Assembly (NCBI RefSeq): GCF_000237925.1
Contig: NW_017385987.1
Coordinates: 248,001-312,000 of the forward strand
Source of the DNA: Schistosoma mansoni
Taxonomy: Eukaryota > Platyhelminthes > Trematoda > Strigeidida > Schistosomatidae
Length of the DNA: 64,000 nt
Reading direction: 5' to 3'
Part shown: positions 43,927 to 53,168 of the stretch, in pieces
Layout of the letters: every line of letters starts with the position of its first letter
How positions within the stretch are numbered: the stretch's first letter is position 1
Translations under genes and position numbers: made by a program
Notes under the pieces: model-generated
Told to the model about the DNA's origin: nothing
Database searches by the model: none
Seen by the model: only the letters and a program-made list of their open reading frames with translations

Positions 43927-46900
43927 TGTAGGCGTAATTCATGCCCGAATAATAAAATAGCGGGTGAAAACCCAGTGGAGCCATGTACCGATGTACGATA
44001 TGCTAAAAGACACTGAGGAAGGATAGCATCCCATAACTCCTGCGACGATCTGCTCACAAACGCTTGCAATATGGCTTTAATACTTCTGTTTGTTCTTTCT
44101 ACCAGCCCGTTACCTTCTGGGTGATACGCAGTGGTTCGTGTCTTCCTGATTCCCAACAGCTGGCATATCTCGGCGATGAGGTGACTTTCAAAGGCTGGAC
44201 CTTGATCAGAATGAAGTGAGAAGGGGGCGCCATAGCGGGAAACCCAATGATCGATGAAAACTCGGGCAACCATAAGAGCGTCTTGCTGGGGAAGGGGTAC
44301 TGCTTCGCACCATTTAGTTAAGTAATCTACCATAACCAGTATGTAGCGGTTCCCTTTCTTTGTTGTTGTTAATGGCCCCATGATATCTATGCCGACCCGC
44401 TGATGTGGTCCTGTGGTCACCATCGGAGTTAACGGTGCACGAGGTGTCTGTCGAGGCGATTTGAAACGGCAGCACGTGTTACAATTTTTGCAAATTTGCA
44501 CTACATCTTCATGCATGGATGGCCACCAAAAGCGCTGGCGGACAGCGTATTCCGTCCTTCGTTCTCCTGCATGACCTAGTTCGCGGTGCACCTGCTCCAC
44601 AATGCTCTCAACTTTTATCCGTGGTACTACCAATAGAGGTTGTCTCGCTTCGTTAATTAAGAATAACGTGTCACCATATAATTTTAGATTGCTCCATTTA
44701 GTGCAAATACGACGAGTTGTTAATGATTGATCCTTTAACTCTTTCATGGATGGTTTATTGTTTCCCTGTAACTGTCTTTGGTATATAATCTGCATTTCTG
44801 GGTCTGCTGCTTGCAGGGAAGGCCAATCGATCTCTAAGGCTGTGCTAAGAACTGCATTAACAGTACCTGCGGTTTGAGGTATGCGGGAAAGAGCGTCTGC
44901 GTTTGTATGTCGGCTTCCAGGTCGGTACTCGCATGTGAAATCGAACTCTTGTAGTCGTTCTTGCCAGCGTGCCACTTGCCCCTCTGGTTCGCGGAAGGAG
45001 CGGAGCCATTGTGATGCACGGTGGTCTGTGCGTACACGGAAAGGTTTACCTAGTAAATAATGGCGGAAGTGTTGTAAGAATTTTACTAATGCTAACATTT
45101 CCCGACGCGTTGTCGAATATCTTGTTTCACCCTTATCCAGTCGACGGCTAGCGTACGCAATGACTCTTTCTTGCCCATCTGGGGCCACTTGTGATAGAAC
45201 TGCTCCAATAGCCGAGGAACTGGCATCCGTATCAAGTATAAATTCTCCCCCGCTTGCTGAGGTATCCGGAACAGCTAATATGGGTGGAGAGCTTAGTCGT
45301 GTCTTCAAAGCATCGAACGCCTGTCGGCACTCTGCAGTCCATAAAAATTTTCGTCCTTTGTGCGTCAAACGGTGTAAGGGTGCTGCTAACGATGCAAAGT
45401 CACGGACAAAGCGTCTGTAGTAAGAAGCTAGGCCAAGAAAGCTACGAACGTCTTCAGGTGATTTGGGCTGTGGCCAATTAACAATGACACGTGTCTTTTC
45501 TTTATCGGTGCCTACTCCATCTGCAGTGTTACGATGTCCTAAGAAAACTACTTCTTTCTGCAGCAGGCGACATTTGGACGGTTTTACTTTTAAGTTGTGT
45601 TGTTGAAGGAGATGAAGAACTGCTTTCAGATTAGCATTATGTTGCTCGGGTGTGCTACCATACACAATAATGTCATCAAGGTAAATCAAACATTTATGAG
45701 GTACTATATCTTGTAAAACTGTTTGCATTAATCTTTGGAAAGTAGCTGGGGCATTCGTTAGACCGAAAGGCATTACTTGGAACTCGTATAAACCATTTGG
45801 CACTACAAATGCGGTTTTCTTTCTATCTTGTGGTCTGACTTCCACTTGCCAGTACCCTGATGCTAGGTCTAACATTGAAAACCAACATGCGCCACTCAAA
45901 GCGTCTAATATAGCATCGATTCTCGGAAGAGGAAAAGAGTCACGCTTAGTTATAGCGTTAAGGCGTCGATAGTCTATGCAGAGTCGCAGAGAGGAATCTT
46001 TCTTTTTAACCAGGACGATAGGTGATGCATAGGGGGATGATGACGGTACTTTAATATTCTTGTCAAGCATATCCTTTATCATCGTATCCAGTTGTGGTTG
46101 ATAATGTACTGGCACTCTACGAGGCGGTTGCCTAAGTGGCCTGTGGTCCCCCGTGCAAATGGTGTGTTGCACCGTACTAGTTCGATTGCCAGAAATACTC
46201 TCTTCGAATACCGAACTAAATTGTTGAAGCACGGCAATCGTTGCATGTCGATCTTTCTCTGTTAGTATTCGGTTGCCGTTTACTTGCCGCACCAGGTCTG
46301 AGATTCCCACATATGACACAGCTTTAAATGACGTGTCAGTATGATGCAGGCGTATTCTAGTCTCTCCAAATTTCGCTTCCAAGCTGTCCATGAATATACC
46401 AGCTTTATGTTCTAACATGAAATCGACTCCGAGTATCATATCCCAAGTCAATGTCGGACAAACTAAAAATCCATGACGGAACAGATGTCTATCTATCGTT
46501 AGGTCCAACCATACCTTAGAGTTCACTTTCAATGGGTCTCCGCTTGCTGTGAGTAATGTGGATGGGTATCGCGTTTGTTGGACTTTATGGTTGAGCCTTC
46601 CTAAAAGCTCGTTCTTAATTAGGGATGCTGACGCTCCGGTGTCTAATAAAATTTCGATATCAATACCCTGTACTCTGCCTTTAATCGTAATGGGGCGCAC
46701 ATGGTTAACATAAGAAGATAAATGGAAAATGTGCGGTTTACTTGTGTTAACAGAACGATTATGGCCACATTTCTTTGCATTTTTGCCAAACCTTCGGCAG
46801 TACGGGCATTCGGATTGACGACCGTGATAACTACTCGTTGATCTCCACTTCTTCTCAGCGGGACTGAATTGTCTTCGGCTGTTGCTCCAGTGGGAAGACT

Positions 46901-47567
46901 GGGTAACGTCGGATATGTGTTGAGAGTTCATTGGGCGGCTCGCTTTTGTGGGTTGTATTACTGCCATCGCCGTTGGCTGGTGTATGTCAATTGAGCTTTT
47001 TAGCTGCTCGGCTGCCATGAACCGGAATGTTGTTCTTTTTAAGGCATTTATATCTGTTGGAGGGTTTAGTAAGAAGTGTTCCTTTAAGGAACTGGATATT
47101 AACCCTTCCACGAACCGAGACTTAATCAATTCATCTCGTCCAGTGGCATCAAGACAAGGGAACGCCTGCACAGCCATCTGTTGCAAAGAATTAAAATAAT
47201 CTATTGGATTCTCGCCGGGTGTTTGATGTCGTGACAAAAATCGGATGGCTGCTTGTTGGGGATCCACCGGCATCGAAAAACAATCGTCGAGGATCTTCCA
47301 GTTCTGGGCGAGAGTGTTGTCCGCCGCAAACCCGTTGACCATAGCTCTCTTGGTAGCTTCGTCGCTGAGGTAGGACACGAGATAATCGAAATGTTCCGAG
47401 GCTGGAACTTTACGAAGATATGCTGTGACTTTGAACTTCCACACTGTATAGTCTGACGAGTTTTCCAGGAGTGGCGGTTGACGGGGAGCTGAGCCAGTTG
47501 CTGGCTTGACTGGAATCACCGGCGGTTCGTTCAGGTTTTCATCGCATTTTTTAGTGAACACCTCCAT
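43848..47567 (-). CDS. Ty3/Gypsy gag-pol polyprotein, unit 1
   Basis: A 1239-residue single frame, start set at the ATG at 47567 (the frame is open a few codons more into the LTR end). Gag comes first, with a zinc knuckle at about 254-269 (CPYCRRFGKNAKKCGH), an unusual C-x2-C-x9-C-x-H spacing that recalls the CHCC type of CsRn1-like elements. Then follow protease (LLDTGAS, about 307), RT (LCIDYRRLN, MPFGLTNAP, YLDD at about 629-632), RNase H (DTDASSSAIG, RTDHRAS, NADALSR), the integrase zinc finger (H-x-H type in HRELGHAGE, CKNCNTCC) and the integrase core (GIDIMGP, HSDQGPAF, PEGNGLVERT). It leaves frame near 43926 before the C-terminal domain, which continues in the frame at 43420-43926. The same break is in unit 2. 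Confidence 0.92.
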   Translation of the reverse strand: MEVFTKKCDENLNEPPVIPVKPATGSAPRQPPLLENSSDYTVWKFKVTAYLRKVPASEHFDYLVSYLSDEATKRAMVNGFAADNTLAQNWKILDDCFSMPVDPQQAAIRFLSRHQTPGENPIDYFNSLQQMAVQAFPCLDATGRDELIKSRFVEGLISSSLKEHFLLNPPTDINALKRTTFRFMAAEQLKSSIDIHQPTAMAVIQPTKASRPMNSQHISDVTQSSHWSNSRRQFSPAEKKWRSTSSYHGRQSECPYCRRFGKNAKKCGHNRSVNTSKPHIFHLSSYVNHVRPITIKGRVQGIDIEILLDTGASASLIKNELLGRLNHKVQQTRYPSTLLTASGDPLKVNSKVWLDLTIDRHLFRHGFLVCPTLTWDMILGVDFMLEHKAGIFMDSLEAKFGETRIRLHHTDTSFKAVSYVGISDLVRQVNGNRILTEKDRHATIAVLQQFSSVFEESISGNRTSTVQHTICTGDHRPLRQPPRRVPVHYQPQLDTMIKDMLDKNIKVPSSSPYASPIVLVKKKDSSLRLCIDYRRLNAITKRDSFPLPRIDAILDALSGACWFSMLDLASGYWQVEVRPQDRKKTAFVVPNGLYEFQVMPFGLTNAPATFQRLMQTVLQDIVPHKCLIYLDDIIVYGSTPEQHNANLKAVLHLLQQHNLKVKPSKCRLLQKEVVFLGHRNTADGVGTDKEKTRVIVNWPQPKSPEDVRSFLGLASYYRRFVRDFASLAAPLHRLTHKGRKFLWTAECRQAFDALKTRLSSPPILAVPDTSASGGEFILDTDASSSAIGAVLSQVAPDGQERVIAYASRRLDKGETRYSTTRREMLALVKFLQHFRHYLLGKPFRVRTDHRASQWLRSFREPEGQVARWQERLQEFDFTCEYRPGSRHTNADALSRIPQTAGTVNAVLSTALEIDWPSLQAADPEMQIIYQRQLQGNNKPSMKELKDQSLTTRRICTKWSNLKLYGDTLFLINEARQPLLVVPRIKVESIVEQVHRELGHAGERRTEYAVRQRFWWPSMHEDVVQICKNCNTCCRFKSPRQTPRAPLTPMVTTGPHQRVGIDIMGPLTTTKKGNRYILVMVDYLTKWCEAVPLPQQDALMVARVFIDHWVSRYGAPFSLHSDQGPAFESHLIAEICQLLGIRKTRTTAYHPEGNGLVERTNRSIKAILQAFVSRSSQELWDAILPQCLLAYRTSVHGSTGFSPAILLFGHELRLQWRYRRPCCPAKNKSMYHTYVLSVTA

Positions 47568-47574
47568 CACCAGT

Positions 47575-47897
47575 TGTAACACGTGGAATCAGCAGTTAGA
47601 GAACAGCAGTGCAGATCTGAAAAACAACACAGCACACAATGTTAAACAAGGACTTCACACCAAGAGAGAACACAGTGGGAATCACGAGCTTCTTTATTTC
47701 AAAATCAAAAAGCGCGGTGTGCGAGAGTACAGCGGGAAGAGTCAGTTTTACAAAGTAGTCTTATGAGTCATCCTGTAAGCTTAGTGTACATAGGGCTTGC
47801 TGTTCTTCCTCTAAAGAGTTTATGTTTGGTCGCCCTGCAATAGAAAGAAAATAGAATGCATTGGTATATCATACATAGCAATTTCAACCCCGTTACA
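47575..47897 (-). repeat. Gypsy LTR, middle (shared by both units)
   Basis: 323 bp with the same ends as the left and right LTRs. It serves as 5' LTR of unit 1 and 3' LTR of unit 2, so the units are joined head to tail without any host DNA between them. Confidence 0.93.
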
Positions 47898-48399
47898 CCG
47901 CCCCCTCTCTTAAATAGGCACTGTCCTCAGTGCCTGGTCTCGGACATGGATATGCTGTCCCCCCTTCTGATGGTACCTCATGAAACGTAGTGGCAGGCGG
48001 TGGATTGGCGAACTGGGCATCCGAGGAAACTGTCATCCTATCTGGTTTTATTTGGTTATAGTGTACAGTTATCACGTCATCCTGGGGTTGTTGCAAGTTA
48101 CGTAATACGAACGTAGTGGGGGATCGGATGAGGACGATTTCAAAGGGGCCTTGCCAGGGCTGGTGGAATTTACTGCAACTCCCTGACGATGTCATGGGAC
48201 GACGTAGCCAAACGCGATCACCGACCTTATACACTGGTCCGTGCACCCGACGATCGTACAAGTCCTTTTGATGTTCACTAGCTTTGCGCAAATTGCTGTT
48301 GAGCAAGCGGTATGCATCAGCTAAGCGGTTACGGAGAGTACGTATGTATGGTACATGCTCTTGTTCTTCGCAGGGCAGCAGGGGCGTCTGTATCTCCAC
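47893..48399 (-). pseudogene. Gypsy integrase C-terminal part, unit 2
   Basis: Identical in protein to the 168-residue frame of unit 1 at 43420-43926. It follows the same frame break. Confidence 0.8.
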
Positions 48400-51300
48400 T
48401 GTAGGCGTAATTCATGCCCGAATAATAAAATAGCGGGTGAAAACCCAGTGGAGCCATGTACCGATGTACGATATGCTAAAAGACACTGAGGAAGGATAGC
48501 ATCCCATAACTCCTGCGACGATCTGCTCACAAACGCTTGCAATATGGCTTTAATACTTCTGTTTGTTCTTTCTACCAGCCCGTTACCTTCTGGGTGATAC
48601 GCAGTGGTTCGTGTCTTCCTGATTCCCAACAGCTGGCATATCTCGGCGATGAGGTGACTTTCAAAGGCTGGACCTTGATCAGAATGAAGTGAGAAGGGGG
48701 CGCCATAGCGGGAAACCCAATGATCGATGAAAACTCGGGCAACCATAAGAGCGTCTTGCTGGGGAAGGGGTACTGCTTCGCACCATTTAGTTAAGTAATC
48801 TACCATAACCAGTATGTAGCGGTTCCCTTTCTTTGTTGTTGTTAATGGCCCCATGATATCTATGCCGACCCGCTGATGTGGTCCTGTGGTCACCATCGGA
48901 GTTAACGGTGCACGAGGTGTCTGTCGAGGCGATTTGAAACGGCAGCACGTGTTACAATTTTTGCAAATTTGCACTACATCTTCATGCATGGATGGCCACC
49001 AAAAGCGCTGGCGGACAGCGTATTCCGTCCTTCGTTCTCCTGCATGACCTAGTTCGCGGTGCACCTGCTCCACAATGCTCTCAACTTTTATCCGTGGTAC
49101 TACCAATAGAGGTTGTCTCGCTTCGTTAATTAAGAATAACGTGTCACCATATAATTTTAGATTGCTCCATTTAGTGCAAATACGACGAGTTGTTAATGAT
49201 TGATCCTTTAACTCTTTCATGGATGGTTTATTGTTTCCCTGTAACTGTCTTTGGTATATAATCTGCATTTCTGGGTCTGCTGCTTGCAGGGAAGGCCAAT
49301 CGATCTCTAAGGCTGTGCTAAGAACTGCATTAACAGTACCTGCGGTTTGAGGTATGCGGGAAAGAGCGTCTGCGTTTGTATGTCGGCTTCCAGGTCGGTA
49401 CTCGCATGTGAAATCGAACTCTTGTAGTCGTTCTTGCCAGCGTGCCACTTGCCCCTCTGGTTCGCGGAAGGAGCGGAGCCATTGTGATGCACGGTGGTCT
49501 GTGCGTACACGGAAAGGTTTACCTAGTAAATAATGGCGGAAGTGTTGTAAGAATTTTACTAATGCTAACATTTCCCGACGCGTTGTCGAATATCTTGTTT
49601 CACCCTTATCCAGTCGACGGCTAGCGTACGCAATGACTCTTTCTTGCCCATCTGGGGCCACTTGTGATAGAACTGCTCCAATAGCCGAGGAACTGGCATC
49701 CGTATCAAGTATAAATTCTCCCCCGCTTGCTGAGGTATCCGGAACAGCTAATATGGGTGGAGAGCTTAGTCGTGTCTTCAAAGCATCGAACGCCTGTCGG
49801 CACTCTGCAGTCCATAAAAATTTTCGTCCTTTGTGCGTCAAACGGTGTAAGGGTGCTGCTAACGATGCAAAGTCACGGACAAAGCGTCTGTAGTAAGAAG
49901 CTAGGCCAAGAAAGCTACGAACGTCTTCAGGTGATTTGGGCTGTGGCCAATTAACAATGACACGTGTCTTTTCTTTATCGGTGCCTACTCCATCTGCAGT
50001 GTTACGATGTCCTAAGAAAACTACTTCTTTCTGCAGCAGGCGACATTTGGACGGTTTTACTTTTAAGTTGTGTTGTTGAAGGAGATGAAGAACTGCTTTC
50101 AGATTAGCATTATGTTGCTCGGGTGTGCTACCATACACAATAATGTCATCAAGATAAATCAAACATTTATGAGGTACTATATCTTGTAAAACTGTTTGCA
50201 TTAATCTTTGGAAAGTAGCTGGGGCATTCGTTAGACCGAAAGGCATTACTTGGAATTCGTATAAACCATTTGGCACTACAAATGCGGTTTTCTTTCTATC
50301 TTGTGGTCTGACTTCCACTTGCCAGTACCCTGATGCTAGGTCTAACATTGAAAACCAACATGCGCCACTCAAAGCGTCTAATATAGCATCGATTCTCGGA
50401 AGAGGAAAAGAGTCACGCTTAGTTATAGCGTTAAGGCGTCGATAGTCTATGCAGAGTCGCAGAGAGGAATCTTTCTTTTTAACCAGGACGATAGGTGATG
50501 CATAGGGGGATGATGACGGTACTTTAATATTCTTGTCAAGCATATCCTTTATCATCGTATCCAGTTGTGGTTGATAATGTACTGGCACTCTACGAGGCGG
50601 TTGCCTAAGTGGCCTGTGGTCCCCCGTGCAAATGGTGTGTTGCACCGTACTAGTTCGATTGCCAGAAATACTCTCTTCGAATACCGAACTAAATTGTTGA
50701 AGCACGGCAATCGTTGCATGTCGATCTTTCTCTGTTAGTATTCGGTTGCCGTTTACTTGCCGCACCAGGTCTGAGATTCCCACATATGACACAGCTTTAA
50801 ATGACGTGTCAGTATGATGCAGGCGTATTCTAGTCTCTCCAAATTTCGCTTCCAAGCTGTCCATGAATATACCAGCTTTATGTTCTAACATGAAATCGAC
50901 TCCGAGTATCATATCCCAAGTCAATGTCGGACAAACTAAAAATCCATGACGGAACAGATGTCTATCTATCGTTAGGTCCAACCATACCTTAGAGTTCACT
51001 TTCAATGGGTCTCCGCTTGCTGTGAGTAATGTGGATGGGTATCGCGTTTGTTGGACTTTATGGTTGAGCCTTCCTAAAAGCTCGTTCTTAATTAGGGATG
51101 CTGACGCTCCGGTGTCTAATAAAATTTCGATATCAATACCCTGTACTCTGCCTTTAATCGTAATGGGGCGCACATGGTTAACATAAGAAGATAAATGGAA
51201 AATGTGCGGTTTACTTGTGTTAACAGAACGATTATGGCCACATTTCTTTGCATTTTTGCCAAACCTTCGGCAGTACGGGCATTCGGATTGACGACCGTGA

Positions 51301-52040
51301 TAACTACTCGTTGATCTCCACTTCTTCTCAGCGGGACTGAATTGTCTTCGGCTGTTGCTCCAGTGGGAAGACTGGGTAACGTCGGATATGTGTTGAGAGT
51401 TCATTGGGCGGCTCGCTTTTGTGGGTTGTATTACTGCCATCGCCGTTGGCTGGTGCATGTCAATTGGGCTTTTTAGCTGCTCGGCTGTCATGAACCGGAA
51501 TGTAGTTCTTTTTAAGGCATTTATATCTGTTGGAGGGTTTAGTAGGAAGTGTTCCTTTAAGGAACTGGATATTAACCCTTCCACGAACCGAGACTTAATC
51601 AATTCATCTAGTCCAGTGGCATCAAGACAAGGGAACACTTGCACAGCCATTTGTTGCAAAGAATTAAAATAATCTAATGGATTCTCGCCGGGTGTTTGAT
51701 GTCGTGACAAAAATCGGATGGCTGCTTGTTGGGGATCCACCGGCACCGAAAAACAATCGTCGAGGATCTTCCAGTTCTGAGCGAGATTGTTGTCCGCCGC
51801 AAACCCGTTGACCATAGCTCTCTTGGTAGCTTCGTCGCTGAGGTAGGACACGAGATAATCGAAACGTTCCGGGGCTGGAACTTTACGAAGATATACTGTG
51901 ACTTTGAACTTCCACACTGTATAGTCTGACGAGTTTTCCAGGAGTGACGGTTGACGGGGAGCTGAGCCGGTTGCTGACTTGACTGGAATCACCGGCGGTT
52001 CGTTCAGGTTTTCATCGCACTTTTTAGTGAACACCTCCAT
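48321..52040 (-). CDS. Ty3/Gypsy gag-pol polyprotein, unit 2
   Basis: A 1239-residue frame, domain for domain as in unit 1, with the ATG at 52040. Compared with unit 1 it has 13 amino-acid changes, all within the first 200 or so residues of gag; the remaining thousand or so residues (zinc knuckle, protease, RT with YLDD, RNase H, integrase) show no change that I could find, and only a few silent base changes are visible in RT (for example near 50152 and 50257). The frame break before the integrase C-terminus is shared. It could be expressed only as a truncated integrase unless ribosomes shift frame. Confidence 0.92.
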   Translation of the reverse strand: MEVFTKKCDENLNEPPVIPVKSATGSAPRQPSLLENSSDYTVWKFKVTVYLRKVPAPERFDYLVSYLSDEATKRAMVNGFAADNNLAQNWKILDDCFSVPVDPQQAAIRFLSRHQTPGENPLDYFNSLQQMAVQVFPCLDATGLDELIKSRFVEGLISSSLKEHFLLNPPTDINALKRTTFRFMTAEQLKSPIDMHQPTAMAVIQPTKASRPMNSQHISDVTQSSHWSNSRRQFSPAEKKWRSTSSYHGRQSECPYCRRFGKNAKKCGHNRSVNTSKPHIFHLSSYVNHVRPITIKGRVQGIDIEILLDTGASASLIKNELLGRLNHKVQQTRYPSTLLTASGDPLKVNSKVWLDLTIDRHLFRHGFLVCPTLTWDMILGVDFMLEHKAGIFMDSLEAKFGETRIRLHHTDTSFKAVSYVGISDLVRQVNGNRILTEKDRHATIAVLQQFSSVFEESISGNRTSTVQHTICTGDHRPLRQPPRRVPVHYQPQLDTMIKDMLDKNIKVPSSSPYASPIVLVKKKDSSLRLCIDYRRLNAITKRDSFPLPRIDAILDALSGACWFSMLDLASGYWQVEVRPQDRKKTAFVVPNGLYEFQVMPFGLTNAPATFQRLMQTVLQDIVPHKCLIYLDDIIVYGSTPEQHNANLKAVLHLLQQHNLKVKPSKCRLLQKEVVFLGHRNTADGVGTDKEKTRVIVNWPQPKSPEDVRSFLGLASYYRRFVRDFASLAAPLHRLTHKGRKFLWTAECRQAFDALKTRLSSPPILAVPDTSASGGEFILDTDASSSAIGAVLSQVAPDGQERVIAYASRRLDKGETRYSTTRREMLALVKFLQHFRHYLLGKPFRVRTDHRASQWLRSFREPEGQVARWQERLQEFDFTCEYRPGSRHTNADALSRIPQTAGTVNAVLSTALEIDWPSLQAADPEMQIIYQRQLQGNNKPSMKELKDQSLTTRRICTKWSNLKLYGDTLFLINEARQPLLVVPRIKVESIVEQVHRELGHAGERRTEYAVRQRFWWPSMHEDVVQICKNCNTCCRFKSPRQTPRAPLTPMVTTGPHQRVGIDIMGPLTTTKKGNRYILVMVDYLTKWCEAVPLPQQDALMVARVFIDHWVSRYGAPFSLHSDQGPAFESHLIAEICQLLGIRKTRTTAYHPEGNGLVERTNRSIKAILQAFVSRSSQELWDAILPQCLLAYRTSVHGSTGFSPAILLFGHELRLQWRYRRPCCPAKNKSMYHTYVLSVTA

Positions 52041-52047
52041 CACCAGT
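52030..52047 (-). promoter_or_regulatory. candidate primer-binding site, unit 2
   Basis: Directly after the LTR end (GTTACA) the minus strand reads AC then TGGTGATGGAGG. TGG at +3 is where the CCA end of a tRNA would pair. The tRNA is not identified: after TGGTGA the match to common primers fails. The site overlaps the gag ATG at 52040, which is tight for this kind of element. Confidence 0.45.
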
Positions 52048-52370
52048 TGTAACACATGGAATCAGCAGTTAGAGAACAGCAGTACAGATCTGAAAAACAG
52101 CACAGCACACAATGTTAAACAAGGACTTCACACCAAGAGAGAACACAGTGGGAATCACGAGCCTCTTTATTTCAAAATCAAAAAGCGCGGTGCGCGAGAG
52201 TACAGCGGGAAGAGTCAGTTTTACAAAGTAGTCTTATGAGTCATTCTGTAAGCTTAGTGTACATAGGGCTTGCTGTTCTTCCTCTAAAGAGTTTATGTTT
52301 GGTCGCCCTGCAATAGAAAGAAAATAGAATGCATTGGTATATCATACATAGCAATTTCAACCCCGTTACA
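52048..52370 (-). repeat. Gypsy LTR, right (outer 5' LTR)
   Basis: 323 bp, TGTAAC at 52370 to GTTACA at 52048 on the minus strand. It has six differences from the middle LTR, all in the part next to gag; the outer 120 or so bases are identical. Host DNA begins at 52371 with AAAGTTCGAACC. Confidence 0.92.
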
Positions 52371-52378
52371 AAAGTTCG

Positions 52379-52512
52379 AACCAAACGAAAAGTGACTTTG
52401 ATACAGCTAAACAACAACGAGTACGATAAAACAATCACTGGTACAATTGGTTATAATCATAATTTTTTCCATTATTCCAATCGTGCTATCGTCGAGAAAT
52501 CCGGGTCACTAC
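52379..52512 (+). repeat. unclassified duplicated segment, copy A
   Basis: A shared phrase AATCACTGGTAC, ATTG-TATAAT-type text and GGTCACTACA recurs at 53024-53168 in the same order. The nature of the repeat is unknown. Confidence 0.45.
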
Positions 52513-53023
52513 AAGTTAATGGACTCTCCTAGCTGAAGGCGCTCAGTCATGCATCCGCACCAGCTCACGAGTGGGAACGCCGTGCTCAGTTTCTCCTGCG
52601 ATCACTAGCCAGTTGAGATCCCTCACTTCTCGATATATTGATAAGCTATCAAATATATCCTCCAACCTCCTCGCTTCTAACTTTTGATTTCACTGTGTGA
52701 GCACGACCTAATTATAAGTGCTACTGGTAAAGTGTTGTCAAACTACCACACCTGTGGCACCCTCAAGTGAAAGACTGTAAATTGTTAGAATTAAAAGTTC
52801 AAGTAGATACAAAAAGGACCGATGTACTTGTAGTGGGCGTCGAGTCGCCACTACAGGGAAACTACTTGCCAATTACTAAGCTAGATCCCTCCGTAGGCCA
52901 AATGTCAAAAGGCAATTAAAGGTTGTGGTAAGATGTATTCGTTGGCGATCTCGTGTAATAGAAATAATACCGAGGCTGTGCAAAAGTTTTCAAGCGGGAC
53001 TACTGAGCGTACGCGAGTCCGTA
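52513..53023. other. unassigned sequence, no gene seen
   Basis: Less AT-rich than the surroundings, but with no frame above 60 codons and no domain I recognise. Confidence 0.4.
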
Positions 53024-53168
53024 CAAGGTCACAAAACAACGGAAGAGTGTCTTTTTTGGCACACTTAAACAGACAGGTACAGTAAAAAAATCACTGGTAC
53101 GATTGCTTTTAATAATAATTGTCTACGTTATATCAATATTGTTCTCTTCATAAAAGTAGGTCACTACA
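53024..53168 (+). repeat. unclassified duplicated segment, copy B
   Basis: Partner of 52379-52512, about 650 bases downstream; identity is moderate. Confidence 0.45.

Noticed and set aside
44834-45481. Several 60-86-codon frames opposite or inside the Gypsy polyprotein
   Set aside because: They repeat exactly in unit 2 as shadows of the gag-pol frame and have no domain.
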